A stretch of DNA of 64,000 bases, taken from positions 32,154,201-32,218,200 of the forward strand of contig NC_030678.2 of NCBI RefSeq assembly GCF_000004195.4. The letters are read 5' to 3'. The stretch is from Xenopus tropicalis. Taxonomy: Eukaryota > Chordata > Amphibia > Anura > Pipidae. Numbering within the stretch: the first letter of the stretch is position 1; each line of letters opens with the position of its first letter. The position numbers were made by a program, and so were the translations under genes. The notes under the pieces are model-generated. The model was not told the origin of the DNA and made no database searches. It was given only the letters and a program-made list of their open reading frames with translations. Below, piece by piece: positions 48,487 to 59,003 of this stretch.

Positions 48487-49002
48487 ATTTTCCAACTAGA
48501 AAGGCTAAAAAAAATTTAAAATTGCTTGAGGCAGTGATAGAACAGCAATGCAATTTTCTTAATTATCATCATTTAGTTACATGACATATAGGACTCACAA
48601 ACGGCACCATATTTATACATGGATGCCCAAGGGGATAGCACCCCCTTTCTGGATCAGCACATGTGAAGAATGTGCTCTTAAATGTACACTTGAATATAGA
48701 ATCCTGGCTTGCAACCTCTCTACCCCTTTACTACAGCTGCAGGAAACTTCATTTGGCTGATTTCATTTCAAGAAGGTTACACCATTTTATTATAGGCTTC
48801 CTTTTCTGTTTAAAACAGGGTTATCTTTTGCCAGCAAATGTATAATACTTTCAGCATTTATTATGCATAGTGCAGTAAAAGGATTAGATGATTTGCACTA
48901 AAATAAAGTTAATTAACATGTTTCAGAGAGGCTTGCTTATTACTGCATTTGCTCACTATACACACAATTAAGTTCCTTGCATTTCCTTTGTAGCCCCTAG
49001 AG

Positions 49003-49303
49003 TTGGGGTCCCCAACCTTTCTTATCCATTAGCCACATTCAAAGTAAAATGAGTTGGGGTTCAACATAAGCATAAAAAATTTCATGGGGTGCGAATAAAG
49101 GGCTGTGATTGCTTATTGGGTAGCCTCTCTGGACTGACAGCCTATAGGAGGCTCTGTTTGGCAGTACACCTAATTTTTATGCAACTAAAACTTGCCTCCA
49201 AGCCAAGAATGTAAAATTAAGCTCCTGCTCTGAGGCCACTGGGAGCAACATCCAAGGGGCTGGGGAACAACATGTTGCTCATGAGCCACTGGTTGGACCA
49301 CTG
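49003..49303. mobile_element. hAT-like non-autonomous element with perfect TSD
   Basis: A 301-bp copy starts TTGGGGTCCCCAACC and ends CACTGGTTGGACCACTG. It is flanked by CCCTAGAG (48995-49002, 49304-49311). Same family as 23809. Confidence 0.9.
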
Positions 49304-49721
49304 CCCTAGAGTTTTTTCACCAGTATCTATCTGGGTGCTTCATGTTCCATTACATTCCATTCAATGCAGCAAAATAAAGAGTTCAGCCCATTCATCTAAA
49401 CTGTATGGAACTGGTTTGCTCAAACCATTCTGCCAGTTAGTACTGCTATAGACCAAAAAACAAAAGTGGAATGAGTTAGGTGTAATCTGCAAGATCACAT
49501 AAAAACAAACAGGCAGACTTGGTCAGACTATCTGATCCACAAAATCTTTTCATGCAACATCACAAAATTTTGTTGAATCCTACAAAAACTGTTCCCCCCT
49601 GCTGTAATGTAAGTTGGATCACAGAAAGTCAGATGGTGTCTCTTGTTCCTTCATCTATATCAGAGTCACTGTATGGCAATTAGAAGAAAAAGTATTTGAG
49701 GTTGCCATGAGCAGATACAGT

Positions 49722-49956
49722 GGGCAATATTGGATTAATCCGATCGTTCAGCTCCCAGTATCACATTGATGGGATGTAGGTCATTAGGGCAAAACCATAT
49801 CAACAAGCTGAGGTGTTCTTCACCCTAATTGGATTTTTAAACCTGCCTAATTGTCATCTGGCTGATTTATGACCAGATATTGGTTGGATAGGCTGTCCCA
49901 TATACAGGCCAATAAACTGTTGGCAGATGTTATTGGCCAGTTTATGGCCACCTTTA
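49722..49956. mobile_element. GGCCATACACG-family MITE
   Basis: Blocks CACATTGATGGGATGTAGGT, CAGATATTGGTTGGATAGGC and TTTATGGCCACCTTTA place it in the family. The left terminus (GGGCAATATTGG) has lost the standard end. Confidence 0.65.
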
Positions 49957-50203
49957 CAGCTGTGGGGATCTGGTTTTGTAAAATCCTGCAAAATCTCATA
50001 CTGTTTCATGATAAGATTTAGTTGGTCACGTGAAGTCTCCTGTATATAGTTTAGCCCTTACATGTAGTTTATACCTCATTACTTGATACTTGATATGATT
50101 TTTCATACATCAGTACCATTATTTGACCTGTATAACTGTGACTTGTAGGATGCAATATGTCGATCCAGCATCATCATACAAAGCTCCCATGTAGTTTAGC
50201 TCT

Positions 50204-50430
50204 TAAGCTGGTCATACACTAGAATATTTGCCCCAATATGCCCACCTAAGTTGGGCGATATGGTCCTAGGGCCAAATGACAGGATTATGACGGTGAGAGT
50301 ATGAGCTGTTATCAATGAGCCAATGCGGTCCTCGATCTGACAGGAAAATCAAACTTGCCCAGCCAGATCAGTTGGGGAGGCCCAGAGTGTCAATCAGCAG
50401 CTTAATTCTGCCTGTGTATTGCCACCTTTA
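50204..50430. mobile_element. GGCCATACACG-family MITE
   Basis: It starts TAAGCTGGTCATACACTAGA and ends GTGTATTGCCACCTTTA. It includes AATATGCCCACCTAAGTTGG and GAGCCAATGCGGTCCTCGAT as in 42826-43135, inverted in part. Confidence 0.7.
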
Positions 50431-51984
50431 GATAAGTAGGTTAAACTTGATAGACGCGTGGCTTCTATGTTGCTAGGTAAACAGATTCACAGAAAGATGT
50501 TTTCTAATTTTAATAAGGAAGAAGTATCTAATTCCCCAGCTCCATGGATAATAAGACATAACTAACGGGGCTGGTTTTTCTGCCTCAGGCACCAGAATGA
50601 CTACACCTGATAAATGCTGTATAAACTCCAGCATATAGATCTCTACATCTTGCAATAACATATTTCATGGTAAATAGTCTTTCCTTGTCTAAATATAGCT
50701 GTTCTTACATGCTTTTCTGGAACATGCCATTTAGGATCAGAGTATGTTTTTGTATACCTACTGATATCATTTATTTACATAGAGCCATCATTCACATCAG
50801 TCATTGCCCCAGAGCATCTTACACACATTTAAACACACTATGGTCAGTTTCATCAGGAATTTGGCATGTGGTAGGAATTTGCAGTACCCACCCAAATGCA
50901 GGGAAAATATGGGGTTATGTAATAGGTTTGCCCAGGAGGACAATCAGCAGGTAGAAATTTCTGGACACCTGTTTTAAAGCAAACATCTTATTGGCTGCTA
51001 TGGGTTACTGCTCCTGCCTTTTATTACATATGGGGGATAGACTCCTAGCAGATTGTGCCTTGGCTGGAATCAAACCTAGGACCCCAGTTAGCAGTGCTAA
51101 GCAAGATCCCACCATGCTGTCCGTAATATTCTTAAGCTTACTGTTCTTTAATATTGTTTAAATGTTTCAAAGAAGTTCTACAAAATGTCCTTTTTTCATG
51201 TAATCGATTTAAATGAATACATAGAATGGAGACATGCAGTGCAGAGTTGTTATTTAACAGCCATGTGGGCTTTTTTAAGCTATGTCATGCTAAGAATGAG
51301 ATCCCCATCTGGAGTTTGTACTGCCTTTTCACAGCATCATATCTCATATTGTGTTGCAGAATATTTTGTCCTCTATAAACAAACAGCAGTTTAAAAATAG
51401 CTTACAAATGAAGTCAATGTTTTGAGGGGTGAGCGATTGGATCTGTCCTCTCTGCAACCTGCAGCTGATAATGCGTATGAGAGCTTTTACATTCTGCTAC
51501 AGGTCAAGGGATTTGCTTTAAAATAAAAAGCATAAATGAAATTACAAAAAAGTGGCATTTTAAATATATGTATCAAATAAACTGTATTTTATATTTAGAT
51601 ATTTGACTAGGAAGGAAATGCTTGTGCAGCTGTTTTCTTTTGAAGTACTATTGTCTTGTTCCAAAAGATCACGGGAAGCGTTTTATGGTCTTCTAAATGG
51701 CACTAAAACTACCTTGCCCTTTATTAAATATGTTCATGAAAAAGAAAACCTAATTAATGTTATGTAAGTCTGCATAACAATAAGATTTTTCAGCAAATTT
51801 GGAGCAAATTTGTTTTCTTTATGCTACTGAAAGAGGGGTGTAGAAGTGCTGCTCAACATCCCCTCAGCAATAAGCATCTGTGCCTCTGAAGATGTCCCCA
51901 GAAGTTCCCCATCTACTTTTCTGCTGAATGAATGAATCAATCAATCTACCTACCTATCTATCCAAAGATACATTCTTATATACA

Positions 51985-52190
51985 TATACCAAAGTTCTCT
52001 GGATAAGCGATCTTTCTGTAATCTGGACCACTATACATTAAATCTGCATCAGGTACAAGGTACTGTTTTATTATTACAGAGAAAAAGGAAATCAATTCTA
52101 AATTTAGAATTGCCTTAAATGGGAAGTGGCCTTCCTGTAAATCTGAGCTTTCTAGATAACGGGTTTCTGGACAAGGGATCCTATACATAT
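51985..52190. mobile_element. Tc1/mariner-type MITE, degraded
   Basis: It contains TTCTCTGGATAAGCGATCTT, AGGTACTGTTTTATTATTAC, AGAGAAAAAGGAAATCA and ATAACGGGTTTCTGGACAAG as in 10646-10974, but is shorter and lacks the AAACCCAATAGG block. Confidence 0.7.
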
Positions 52191-52269
52191 ATACACATAT
52201 ACATAGAGACCATGATACAAGGCCAATTAGTAATTTATTTAGAGGCATATTGCACAGCCAACGCATTTA

Positions 52270-52477
52270 GCCTTAGAATTTTATAATCAGTTCTGTAGCA
52301 TTAGCTTTTATGACAGATGAACCTAATTTTTCAAGATAGCAAGCTCCTGTGGACAAATTTGAAGTCCTGGACAATTACAGTTATGCAGCTGTTGAACCTC
52401 TCTGCTGGAACAGAAAGCTCAGCATATAAAACATTTAATTTCAAGCCTTTCATTTTTAGGTTTTAGTTCTCCTTTAA
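52270..52477. mobile_element. T2-like element (uninterrupted relative of 655-1337)
   Basis: It shares AATCAG.TCTGTAGCAT..G, AAGATAGCAAGCTCCTGTG and the terminus GGTTTTAGTTCTCCTTTAA ending at 52477 with the outer element at 655-1337. Here no MITE interrupts it. Confidence 0.6.
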
Positions 52478-53335
52478 TTCCTTAGCTGGCAAAACACAGG
52501 GTCAGCTATATGGTGCCCAATTGGGTTGTTTAAACAAAATGGTCCAACCAATTATGATTCTTCCTAAGCAATTAATATTTGGTTGCTGACCAATGTTCTT
52601 CAGAATTATCTAAGTGCCCTATGGCTGTAGCCTGCCACCCAAATGCAGCAATATTATGCACTGGTGAGAGCTCTAGGCTGCCTACTCTCATCAACAATCA
52701 CATGCTGCTGTTGGAACCCAGAACTTTCAAATATTATTGCTAACTACAGTAATAAGGCTTGTCTGTACACTGGTATTGTGTACCTGACCTGTGTATATTC
52801 TCCCCATGGCTAATGTCACACATGTCAGTTTCTCCACTGGTGGAGAAAACATCAGTCTTATCCAATTTACGCCCTGTACAGTAATAACTGGTTAGCCTTG
52901 GCCTCCACCTATCAGGGCGCACCTGGGACGGATTTCTAGGGACTGATGTGAACGCATAAACATGTTGTGCATATTCCTGGTGCAGGCAGTTCAATCATAC
53001 GCCCGGCAGGCTGTTTTGGTATGCCAACGATTAGAACGAAATGGGATTTCATAACCACGGAACACATGAGAACAAATGAATATAAATGGATGACCTAACA
53101 TTGGTCTTATGCCCAGGAAAGCAGAGTTTTCCTGGAAAGTGCGTTCAGCTTAAAGGGAAAGGAAAGCTGGAAGCATTTAGGGAAAAGAAGAATGGTAATG
53201 TTTTCAAGTCAGATTTCAGCCGATTTTGGTCTGACTTCCATCAAAAGATCAACAGTTAAAATAAAAAGAATAAATAAGAATTCCGTAATTTGGATCACTA
53301 TAAGTCACTTTAAGTGTGCTAATAAAACATTTAAA

Positions 53336-54210
53336 CTGGAAAATGAGGTTCAATGTTGATAAGTGCAAAGTTATGCATTTTGGTAGGAATAATATAAACG
53401 CGAACTATCTACTGAATGGTAGTGTGTTGGGGGGTATCCTTAATGGAGAAGGATCTAGGGGTTTTTGTTGATAACAAATTGTCTAATTCCAGGCAGTGTC
53501 ATTCTGTGGCTACTAAAGCAAATAAAGTGCTGTCTTGTATAAAAAAGGGCATTGACTCAAGGGATGAGAACATAATTTTGCCCCTTTATAGGTCCCTGGT
53601 AAGGCCTCACCTTGAGTATACAGTGCAGTTTTGGGCTCCAGTCCTTAAGAAGGATATTAATGAGCTGGAGAGAGTGCAGAGACGTGCAACTAAACTGGTA
53701 AAGGGGATGGAAGAGTTAAACTATGAGGTGAGACTGTTGAGGTTGTTTTCTCTGGAAAAGAGGCGCTTGCGAGGGGACATGATTACTCTGTACAAGTACA
53801 TTAGAGGGGATTATAGGCAGATGGGGGGTGTTCTTTTTTCCCATAAAAACAATCAGCGCACCAGTGGCCACCTCTTTAGATTAGAGGAACGGAGCTTCCA
53901 TTTGAAGCAGCGTAGGGGGTTTTATCACGGTGAGGGCAGTGAGGTTGGGGAATGCCCTTCCTAGTGATGTTGTGATGGCAGATTCTGTTAATGCCTTTAA
54001 GAGGGGCCTGGATGAGTTCTTGAACAATCAGAATATCCAAGGCTATTGTGATACTAATATCTACAGTTAGTACTAGTGGTTGTATTTATAGTTTATGTAT
54101 GTGAGTGTATAGATTGGTAGGTGTGGGTTAGGTGTGCTGGGTTTACTTGGATGGGTTGAACTTGATGGACACTGGTCTTTTTTCAACCCTATGTAACTAT
54201 GTAACTATGT
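53336..54210 (+). mobile_element. 5'-truncated CR1/L2-group LINE fragment
   Basis: It begins in the RT coding region (reading WKMRFNVDKCKVMHFG) and runs to the LINE 3' end. The 3' end is GGTTGAACTTGATGGACACT, TTTTTTCAACCC and a (TATGTAAC)n tail. It belongs to the same group as the 4003 element but to a different subfamily, with clear residue differences throughout. Confidence 0.88.
53345..54069 (+). pseudogene. LINE RT C-terminal fragment, two frameshifts
   Basis: The middle frame (53416-53964) reads DLGVFVDNKL, ANKVLSCIKKGIDSRDEN, PLYRSLVRPHLEYTVQFW and RVQRRATKLVKGMEELNY. Near 53436 the frame shifts relative to the preceding VDKCKVMHFG segment. Near 53925 it shifts again, after which another frame continues ITVRAVRLGNALPSDVVMAD ... 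NIQGYCDTNIYS and a stop at 54067-54069. It is non-functional. Confidence 0.85.
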
Positions 54211-54577
54211 AATAAACCAAACAGGACTGTTTTGCCACCAATATGGTTTCATGCAGATTAGTTATCATCAAGTACATGGTGTTTTGTTATTACAGAGAAA
54301 AAGGGGAATCATTACAAAAATAATAATTATTTGCTTAAAATGGACTCTATAGGATATGGCCTTCCTGTATTTTAGAGATATCTGTATGTTCTATACCTGT
54401 ATTATAAAGCAAGTGCCTGAGTCTATATATAACTATATCCCACTGAACAATAGTATGTACTAAATACACTTATGTCACGAGATGATGAAATACCACAAAA
54501 CACAAAAGTAATCTATGCAAAGTACAAAATTATCCTGGGATTATATGGTTATTTGAGGATTTGAAAGGCTTGAAAGA

Positions 54578-54790
54578 GGGCCGGAACTAGGGGTAGGCAG
54601 AAGAGGCACCTGCCTAGGGCACAACGATTGGGGGGCGCCAGGCAGGAACCTCTCCTACCTACCTCTTTGTCTGCGGTCCTTTGTCATTGCCCCCCGCCGC
54701 TTGTCATTACGCAGTGGGGGCAAAGGGGGTGTAGGGACGAGGTGGCGACCAAGTTGCCTAGGGCGCCCAGTCGGCTCATTTTTCTGTAAT
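54578..54790. repeat. GC-rich interspersed repeat (AGGGCCGGAACTAGGGG)
   Basis: It starts near AGGGCCGGAACTAGGGGTAG and ends near TTGCCTAGGGCGCCCAGTCG. GCCTAGGGC blocks at both sides and CpG content suggest a non-autonomous DNA element. I could not establish termini or a duplication. Confidence 0.5.
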
Positions 54791-55386
54791 CTACAAACTG
54801 AAAGGGGATATAAAACATTTTTAAATAGGTTTACATAATTTCTCTCCTATACATTCTATATATATATAATATTATATAAACAGGCAGATAGCACAACCGG
54901 GGGCTCGATAGTGTGCTACTGCAATGTTATTAGAAAATAAAAAAATAAGGTAATACTTACATAAAATGTAAGTTAAGAATCAGAAAATGCAGGTTTGTGG
55001 TTATTTTATAGTGTGTCTTTTGCATTCTGCTTTGATAATTTTGTGGTCACTTACAATAATAACACTATTTCTAAGCAAGAAGGAAAACACCCTGAGAGAT
55101 TCCAATCTGGTCAGGAAGCTTGGTTAGCTGCTAAAACATGTCACAGGTACTTAGTTACCAATACAATCTATGGCCTAAAAGACACAAATTAACTCACTGT
55201 ACCATTAGATGCTTTTCACAGCCTATTTATAGAGGTGCAGGAAAGCAGAAATTAGTACAGAGATGTATTTCTTTAGGCGCCAATCATCCCCAGATCTCAC
55301 AGTGTTAATAGAAATATAATCAACAATGCTAAGCATAGATGTATGTTTCTACATAGAAGATAAACCGCAGGGTCTATTTATCCAGT

Positions 55387-55630
55387 AGTTTACCTTTAAA
55401 CCGATTTTTAATTGTAGCTAGATACAATTTGCTATTAAAATTCATTTAATTGTTTTGAGGTTTTAAATTGTGCCATTTGTTCAGCAGCTCTCTAGTTCGA
55501 TAATTAGATACCTGGTTGCTAGGGTTCAATTTACTACAGCAACCAGGCGGCAGTTTGAATAACTGGTTTGAATTTGGTTGCCGGGGTCCTTGAAAAGCTA
55601 GAAAGAGGCAGACAATTAATTAAAAATCTG
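55387..55630. repeat. T2-type MITE, diverged
   Basis: It contains TTTACCTTTAAACCGATTTT near the left, the inner inverted pair ACCTGGTTGCTAGGGT / AGCAACCAGGCGG, and GAAAAGCTAGAAAGAGGCAG. These are blocks of a common frog TTAA-type element; the ends are eroded. Confidence 0.5.
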
Positions 55631-56005
55631 TAAAACATCAAGACCCTAAACAAATTGGTAAATGCCCCTGTCTAGAGCTTACTTACCATTTCACAATAAT
55701 ATATCGGGGCCGCTCAGCACAGAAAACTACCCAGCCAGTAAGATGAAAACCCACCCTTTCAATTAATAGAACAAAAAATGTTGTATGAAATGCTACAAGA
55801 TTATTTGTATTGAGTAGTGCACACCACTTGTCAAGAGGTAGCTAAATACAGGGAAATCTTATTTACTAACAGCAGGCAAAATGCTTGGCAAGTTTTATTT
55901 TTACCTAGGAACAGTCTTTTCCATGAACCACTAGGAATAAAGCAAAGCAAGGTCAAATACAAATGTAAATGGGTGTCATATGGGCATGCTGTGGGCTCTA
56001 CCTTA

Positions 56006-56297
56006 GGGCTCTGGCACACGGGGAGATTAGTCGCCCGCGACAAAACTCCCTGTTCGCGGGCGACTAATCTCCCCGAGTTGTCATGACCCGCCATCCCACC
56101 GGCGAACATGTAAGTCGCCGGCGGGATGGCACACGCGGCGGCGCGATTTCGGGAAATCGCGCCGCCGCGTGTGCCATCCCACCGGCGACTTACATGTTCG
56201 CCAGTGGGATGACAGGGGAAGGCAACTCGGGGAGATTAGTCGCCTGCGAACAGGGAGTTTTGTCACGGGCGACTAATCTCCCCGTGTGCCAGAGCCC
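56006..56297. mobile_element. Palindromic Harbinger-like MITE with TTA TSD
   Basis: A 292-bp element starts GGGCTCTGGCACACGGGGAG and ends CTCCCCGTGTGCCAGAGCCC, flanked by TTA (56003-56005, 56298-56300). The two outer arms each contain their own hairpin (GGGAGATTAGTCGCCCGCGA against TCGCGGGCGACTAATCTCCC). The centre (56101-56150 against 56153-56202) is a 50-bp inverted repeat with a 2-base gap and one mismatch, rich in CpG. It has no coding role; short frames across it are symmetric artefacts. Confidence 0.9.
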
Positions 56298-57003
56298 TTA
56301 AACTACAAAGTTAAAAACAAACACACAGCTTCTTAAAGAATCTGTCACTGTAACGTCCCTTTAAGCAAGTATCACATGGCACAAGTATCTCATTCATCTG
56401 TGTAAACTGATGTCTGTATTGATCTAAAAATGACTTGACCCAGCCGAGTTGAAAGGCAAACAGGGCTATAAACATATCATGATACTGGGCTGTAAGTGAT
56501 AGCTGAGTCACTGGTTTCAGCCGAGGTAAAGCAAGTTCAAAGAAAACCCCTTAATCGTCTGGCTTTAAGTGAATTGCCCCCTGGAAAATGGACTTCCTCC
56601 TGGGGGAGGCCCTGATGGAGGCAGCTGTAAAACAAACATTAATGAATAGCAGCACATGAAGCTTGCAGTAATGACCTATTCAGTTGGTAATAAAGGGATC
56701 ATCCTTTTATGAACAGTTGCCATGTGGCCAACACTGGCCATTCTAGAGATTCCCAAGGCATTCAGCTAGCAGGAACCAGACAATTCCCTTATTGCTCTAC
56801 CTGCAAATCAAACCCAAGCAATTGTTTGTAAATTGGAGCGCAGAGTCACAAAAGGACTCTTGGTAGAACATACGTCGGATATGGACAACAAACGCACCCA
56901 TAATCCTATCACCAGCTAATGGAAAAATCTGGGGAACCTCCTGGCCTCATGATTTTATTAATATACATGTAGCAGATTTTGAACACCTGGTACTTCTAAC
57001 AAA

Positions 57004-57226
57004 GGGCTGTGCCAGACGGGGAGATTAGTCACCGCGCGACAAATCTCCCTTGTCGCGGCGACTAATCTCCCCGAAATGCCACCCCACCGGCGAAAATGTA
57101 AATCGCCGGTGGGATGGCATTCACAGGCCGAAATTTACTCTCAAGGCAACTTTGGTGATTTTGGCAAATCGCTGCGCTGCATATGTCATCCCACCGGCTA
57201 CTGATCTCCCCGTTTGTCACAGCTCC
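57004..57226. mobile_element. Harbinger-like MITE, GGGCACACGGGGAG type
   Basis: A 223-bp copy starts GGGCTGTGCCAGACGGGGAG and ends CCCCGTTTGTCACAGCTCC. The right flank is TAA (57227-57229), the left AAA. Its first half contains the same arm hairpin as 56006 (GATTAGTCACCGCGCGACAA against TTGTCGCGGCGACTAATC). Confidence 0.75.
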
Positions 57227-57234
57227 TAAGGTGG

Positions 57235-57452
57235 CAGGGCCAGATTTGATAAGTCTGCGCCCCCGAGGCCACCCCCTTTCCCGCCCGCCTCCAACACATG
57301 AGCGCCCATTTAACTCACATAAGGAGCAGTGGGGAGAGGACACGCTGAAGTTTCTGCGCATCCGGTCCCCAGAGCAAAACTTCTGTGCAGCTTGGGCTGC
57401 ATGCCGCCCCTTAAATTGTGCCACCCTAGGTCCGGCCAGAAATCCGGGCCTG
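57235..57452. mobile_element. hAT-like element, CAGGGCCAGATTTG type
   Basis: A 218-bp copy starts CAGGGCCAGATTTGATAAGT and ends CAGAAATCCGGGCCTG, inverted relative to 48216. Flanking 8-mers TAAGGTGG (57227-57234) and AAAGGTGG (57453-57460) match at seven of eight. Confidence 0.75.
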
Positions 57453-57662
57453 AAAGGTGGCCTTACACATGAAGGGCGAGGTTACCAAACGAGCGGATCT
57501 TTAACCACCTTATGATGGGCAGATCGTATTCAGGCTATCAGGACTACAACAGCATGAATGTGCTCCTCATCCCAACGGGATATATAAACTTCTGCCCAGG
57601 TATCGGTCGGGTAAGCCCGCTGAGGGCACCATACACAAGCCGATAAGCTGCTGACTGTTACT
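57453..57662. mobile_element. GGCCATACACG-family MITE, split at its left end
   Basis: AAAGGTGGCCTTACACATGA is the family terminus. The same TAAGGTGG also stands left of the hAT-like element at 57235, so that element inserted inside this terminus. The interior has GATCGTATTCAGGCTATCAG and CAGGTATCGGTCGGGTAAGC. Confidence 0.7.
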
Positions 57663-57813
57663 TCATAAGCCCTGATGCAATGTTTTTCCAGCTGGAAGGC
57701 CTTGTACGATTTCACAGCAATTATTATAGTTACGCTATTTGCTGTATATAATGTAATCCCTAATTGTAATTTCAGTAGTAATGTTTCAAATGAGAAGGGG
57801 GAAGAAGTCCAGA

Positions 57814-58070
57814 TACAGCCATGGGATCAGATATCCAGAAACCAGTAATCCAGAAAGTTCTGAATTATGGAAAGGCTTTTTCCCCACAGACTTATCCTTT
57901 ATCCAAACTAACATTCAATTAATCCTGATAGGACACAAAACAATCCTATTGGGTTTATTTAATGTAATTTTTGCAGTATGTTTAACAGTGTTGTTTTAAT
58001 TATTTTTAAGGTGTGGAGATCCAAATTACAGAAAGATCCCTTATCAAGAAAACTCCAGGTCCTATACCTG
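57814..58070. mobile_element. Tc1/mariner-type MITE, inverted
   Basis: It starts TACAGCCATGGGATCAGATA and ends AACTCCAGGTCCTATACCTG. The block AAAACAATCCTATTGGGTTT is the reverse complement of AAACCCAATAGGATTGTTTT in 10646-10974. Confidence 0.75.
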
Positions 58071-58107
58071 AGGTCTCATACCTGAACTATGATAAAATGA
58101 TAAGCAA

Positions 58108-58258
58108 GCTGGACTGGGATTCAAAAAGAGCCCAGGCTTTTTAAGTACACAGAGGCCCAAATAGCCCCCACCAGCCCACTAAACAGTGACTGTCTATGGC
58201 ATCTTACAGCAGCCCCTCTGGCATTTGCCAGAATCCACTGATTGCCAGTCTGGGCCTG
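58108..58258. mobile_element. CAGGCC-type hAT-like element
   Basis: It runs from AGCTGGACTGGGATTC through TAAGTACACAGAGGCCC, CTATGGCATCTTACAGCAGC and GCATTTGCCAGAATCCA to GATTGCCAGTCTGGGCCTG. It is the fullest copy of the family seen at 19873 and 48126. Confidence 0.72.
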
Positions 58259-58453
58259 TACTCAAATGAGACTGGGATAAAAATATTATTTGTGAACCCC
58301 CAAATCTAAGGCTAATGCCACAAGCAAAATGAAATGTTGCTTTGCATATGAAGGTAGATGTGTCAGACAAGTACCTCAGGACAAGGTTTTGTGCATGTCC
58401 AACATCAGTGCAATGAATCTTCTGTACCCAGGAGCCTGGCCTACTGTACTGTG

Positions 58454-58728
58454 TAAAGCTGGCCATACACATTAAGATTTTTTTTCGACCGATATTCCAA
58501 AGGCCAGGGATATCGGTCGTCTCGTCAATCAGGCGGGTCTAAAGATTTTGATTGGGTGCTGTTAAAGGTGCCTGAGCAAAATATAAATTAAGGGCTTAAT
58601 CAGCAGGTGGAGGTAGAATTTCTATTGTTTCTACCTCCATATCCGCTGATTGAGCCATGAAACGAATGATCTTTCCTACCAATGGTCGCAGGAAAAATCG
58701 TAATTGCTATGTGTATGGCAACCTTTAA
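58454..58728. mobile_element. GGCCATACACG-family MITE
   Basis: It starts TAAAGCTGGCCATACACATT and ends ATGTGTATGGCAACCTTTAA. It has an inner palindrome (GAGGTAGAATTTCTATTGTTTCTACCTC), as in the 14926 copy. It ends exactly where the next copy begins. Confidence 0.78.
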
Positions 58729-59003
58729 GGTGGTCTACATGCTACAATTAAGTTCTTTCCCACAACCAATGGTTGTAGGAAAGATCATTCAACCACTCTA
58801 CTAACATTAAGAGTTGAATTGCCATATATGCAGGTAAAAACAAAGGAACTCTTTTTGATCAGGCACCTTCAAAGGTGCCTGATCAAAGTTTTCAGTCCTG
58901 CCTGATATCAGTCACCACGTCTCCCACCATACACGCACCAATTATTGTATGAAACTTTTATACTTTTGTACAATAATATTGGTCTGTGTATGGTCACCTT
59001 TAG
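58724..59003. mobile_element. GGCCATACACG-family MITE, adjacent second copy
   Basis: It starts TTTAAGGTGGTCTACATGCT and ends GTGTATGGTCACCTTTA, with an inner palindrome GATCAGGCACCTTCAAAGGTGCCTGATC. Its TATGCAGGTAAAAACAAAGG block matches 35251-35498. Confidence 0.78.

Larger units (their letters stand above)
53281..54401. mobile_element. Tc1-type MITE split by a LINE
   Basis: Left part 53281-53335 (TTCCGTAATTTGGATCACTA ... AATAAAACATTTAAA) and right part from about 54211 (AATAAACCAAACAGGACTGT ... TTCTATACCTGTA) are consecutive segments of the element seen whole at 10646-10974. The gap between them is filled by the LINE fragment 53336-54210. Confidence 0.8.

Noticed and set aside
56083..56301. 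Open frames across the palindromic element
   Set aside because: They arise on both strands from the same inverted repeat and are explained by its lack of stop codons in GC-rich DNA.
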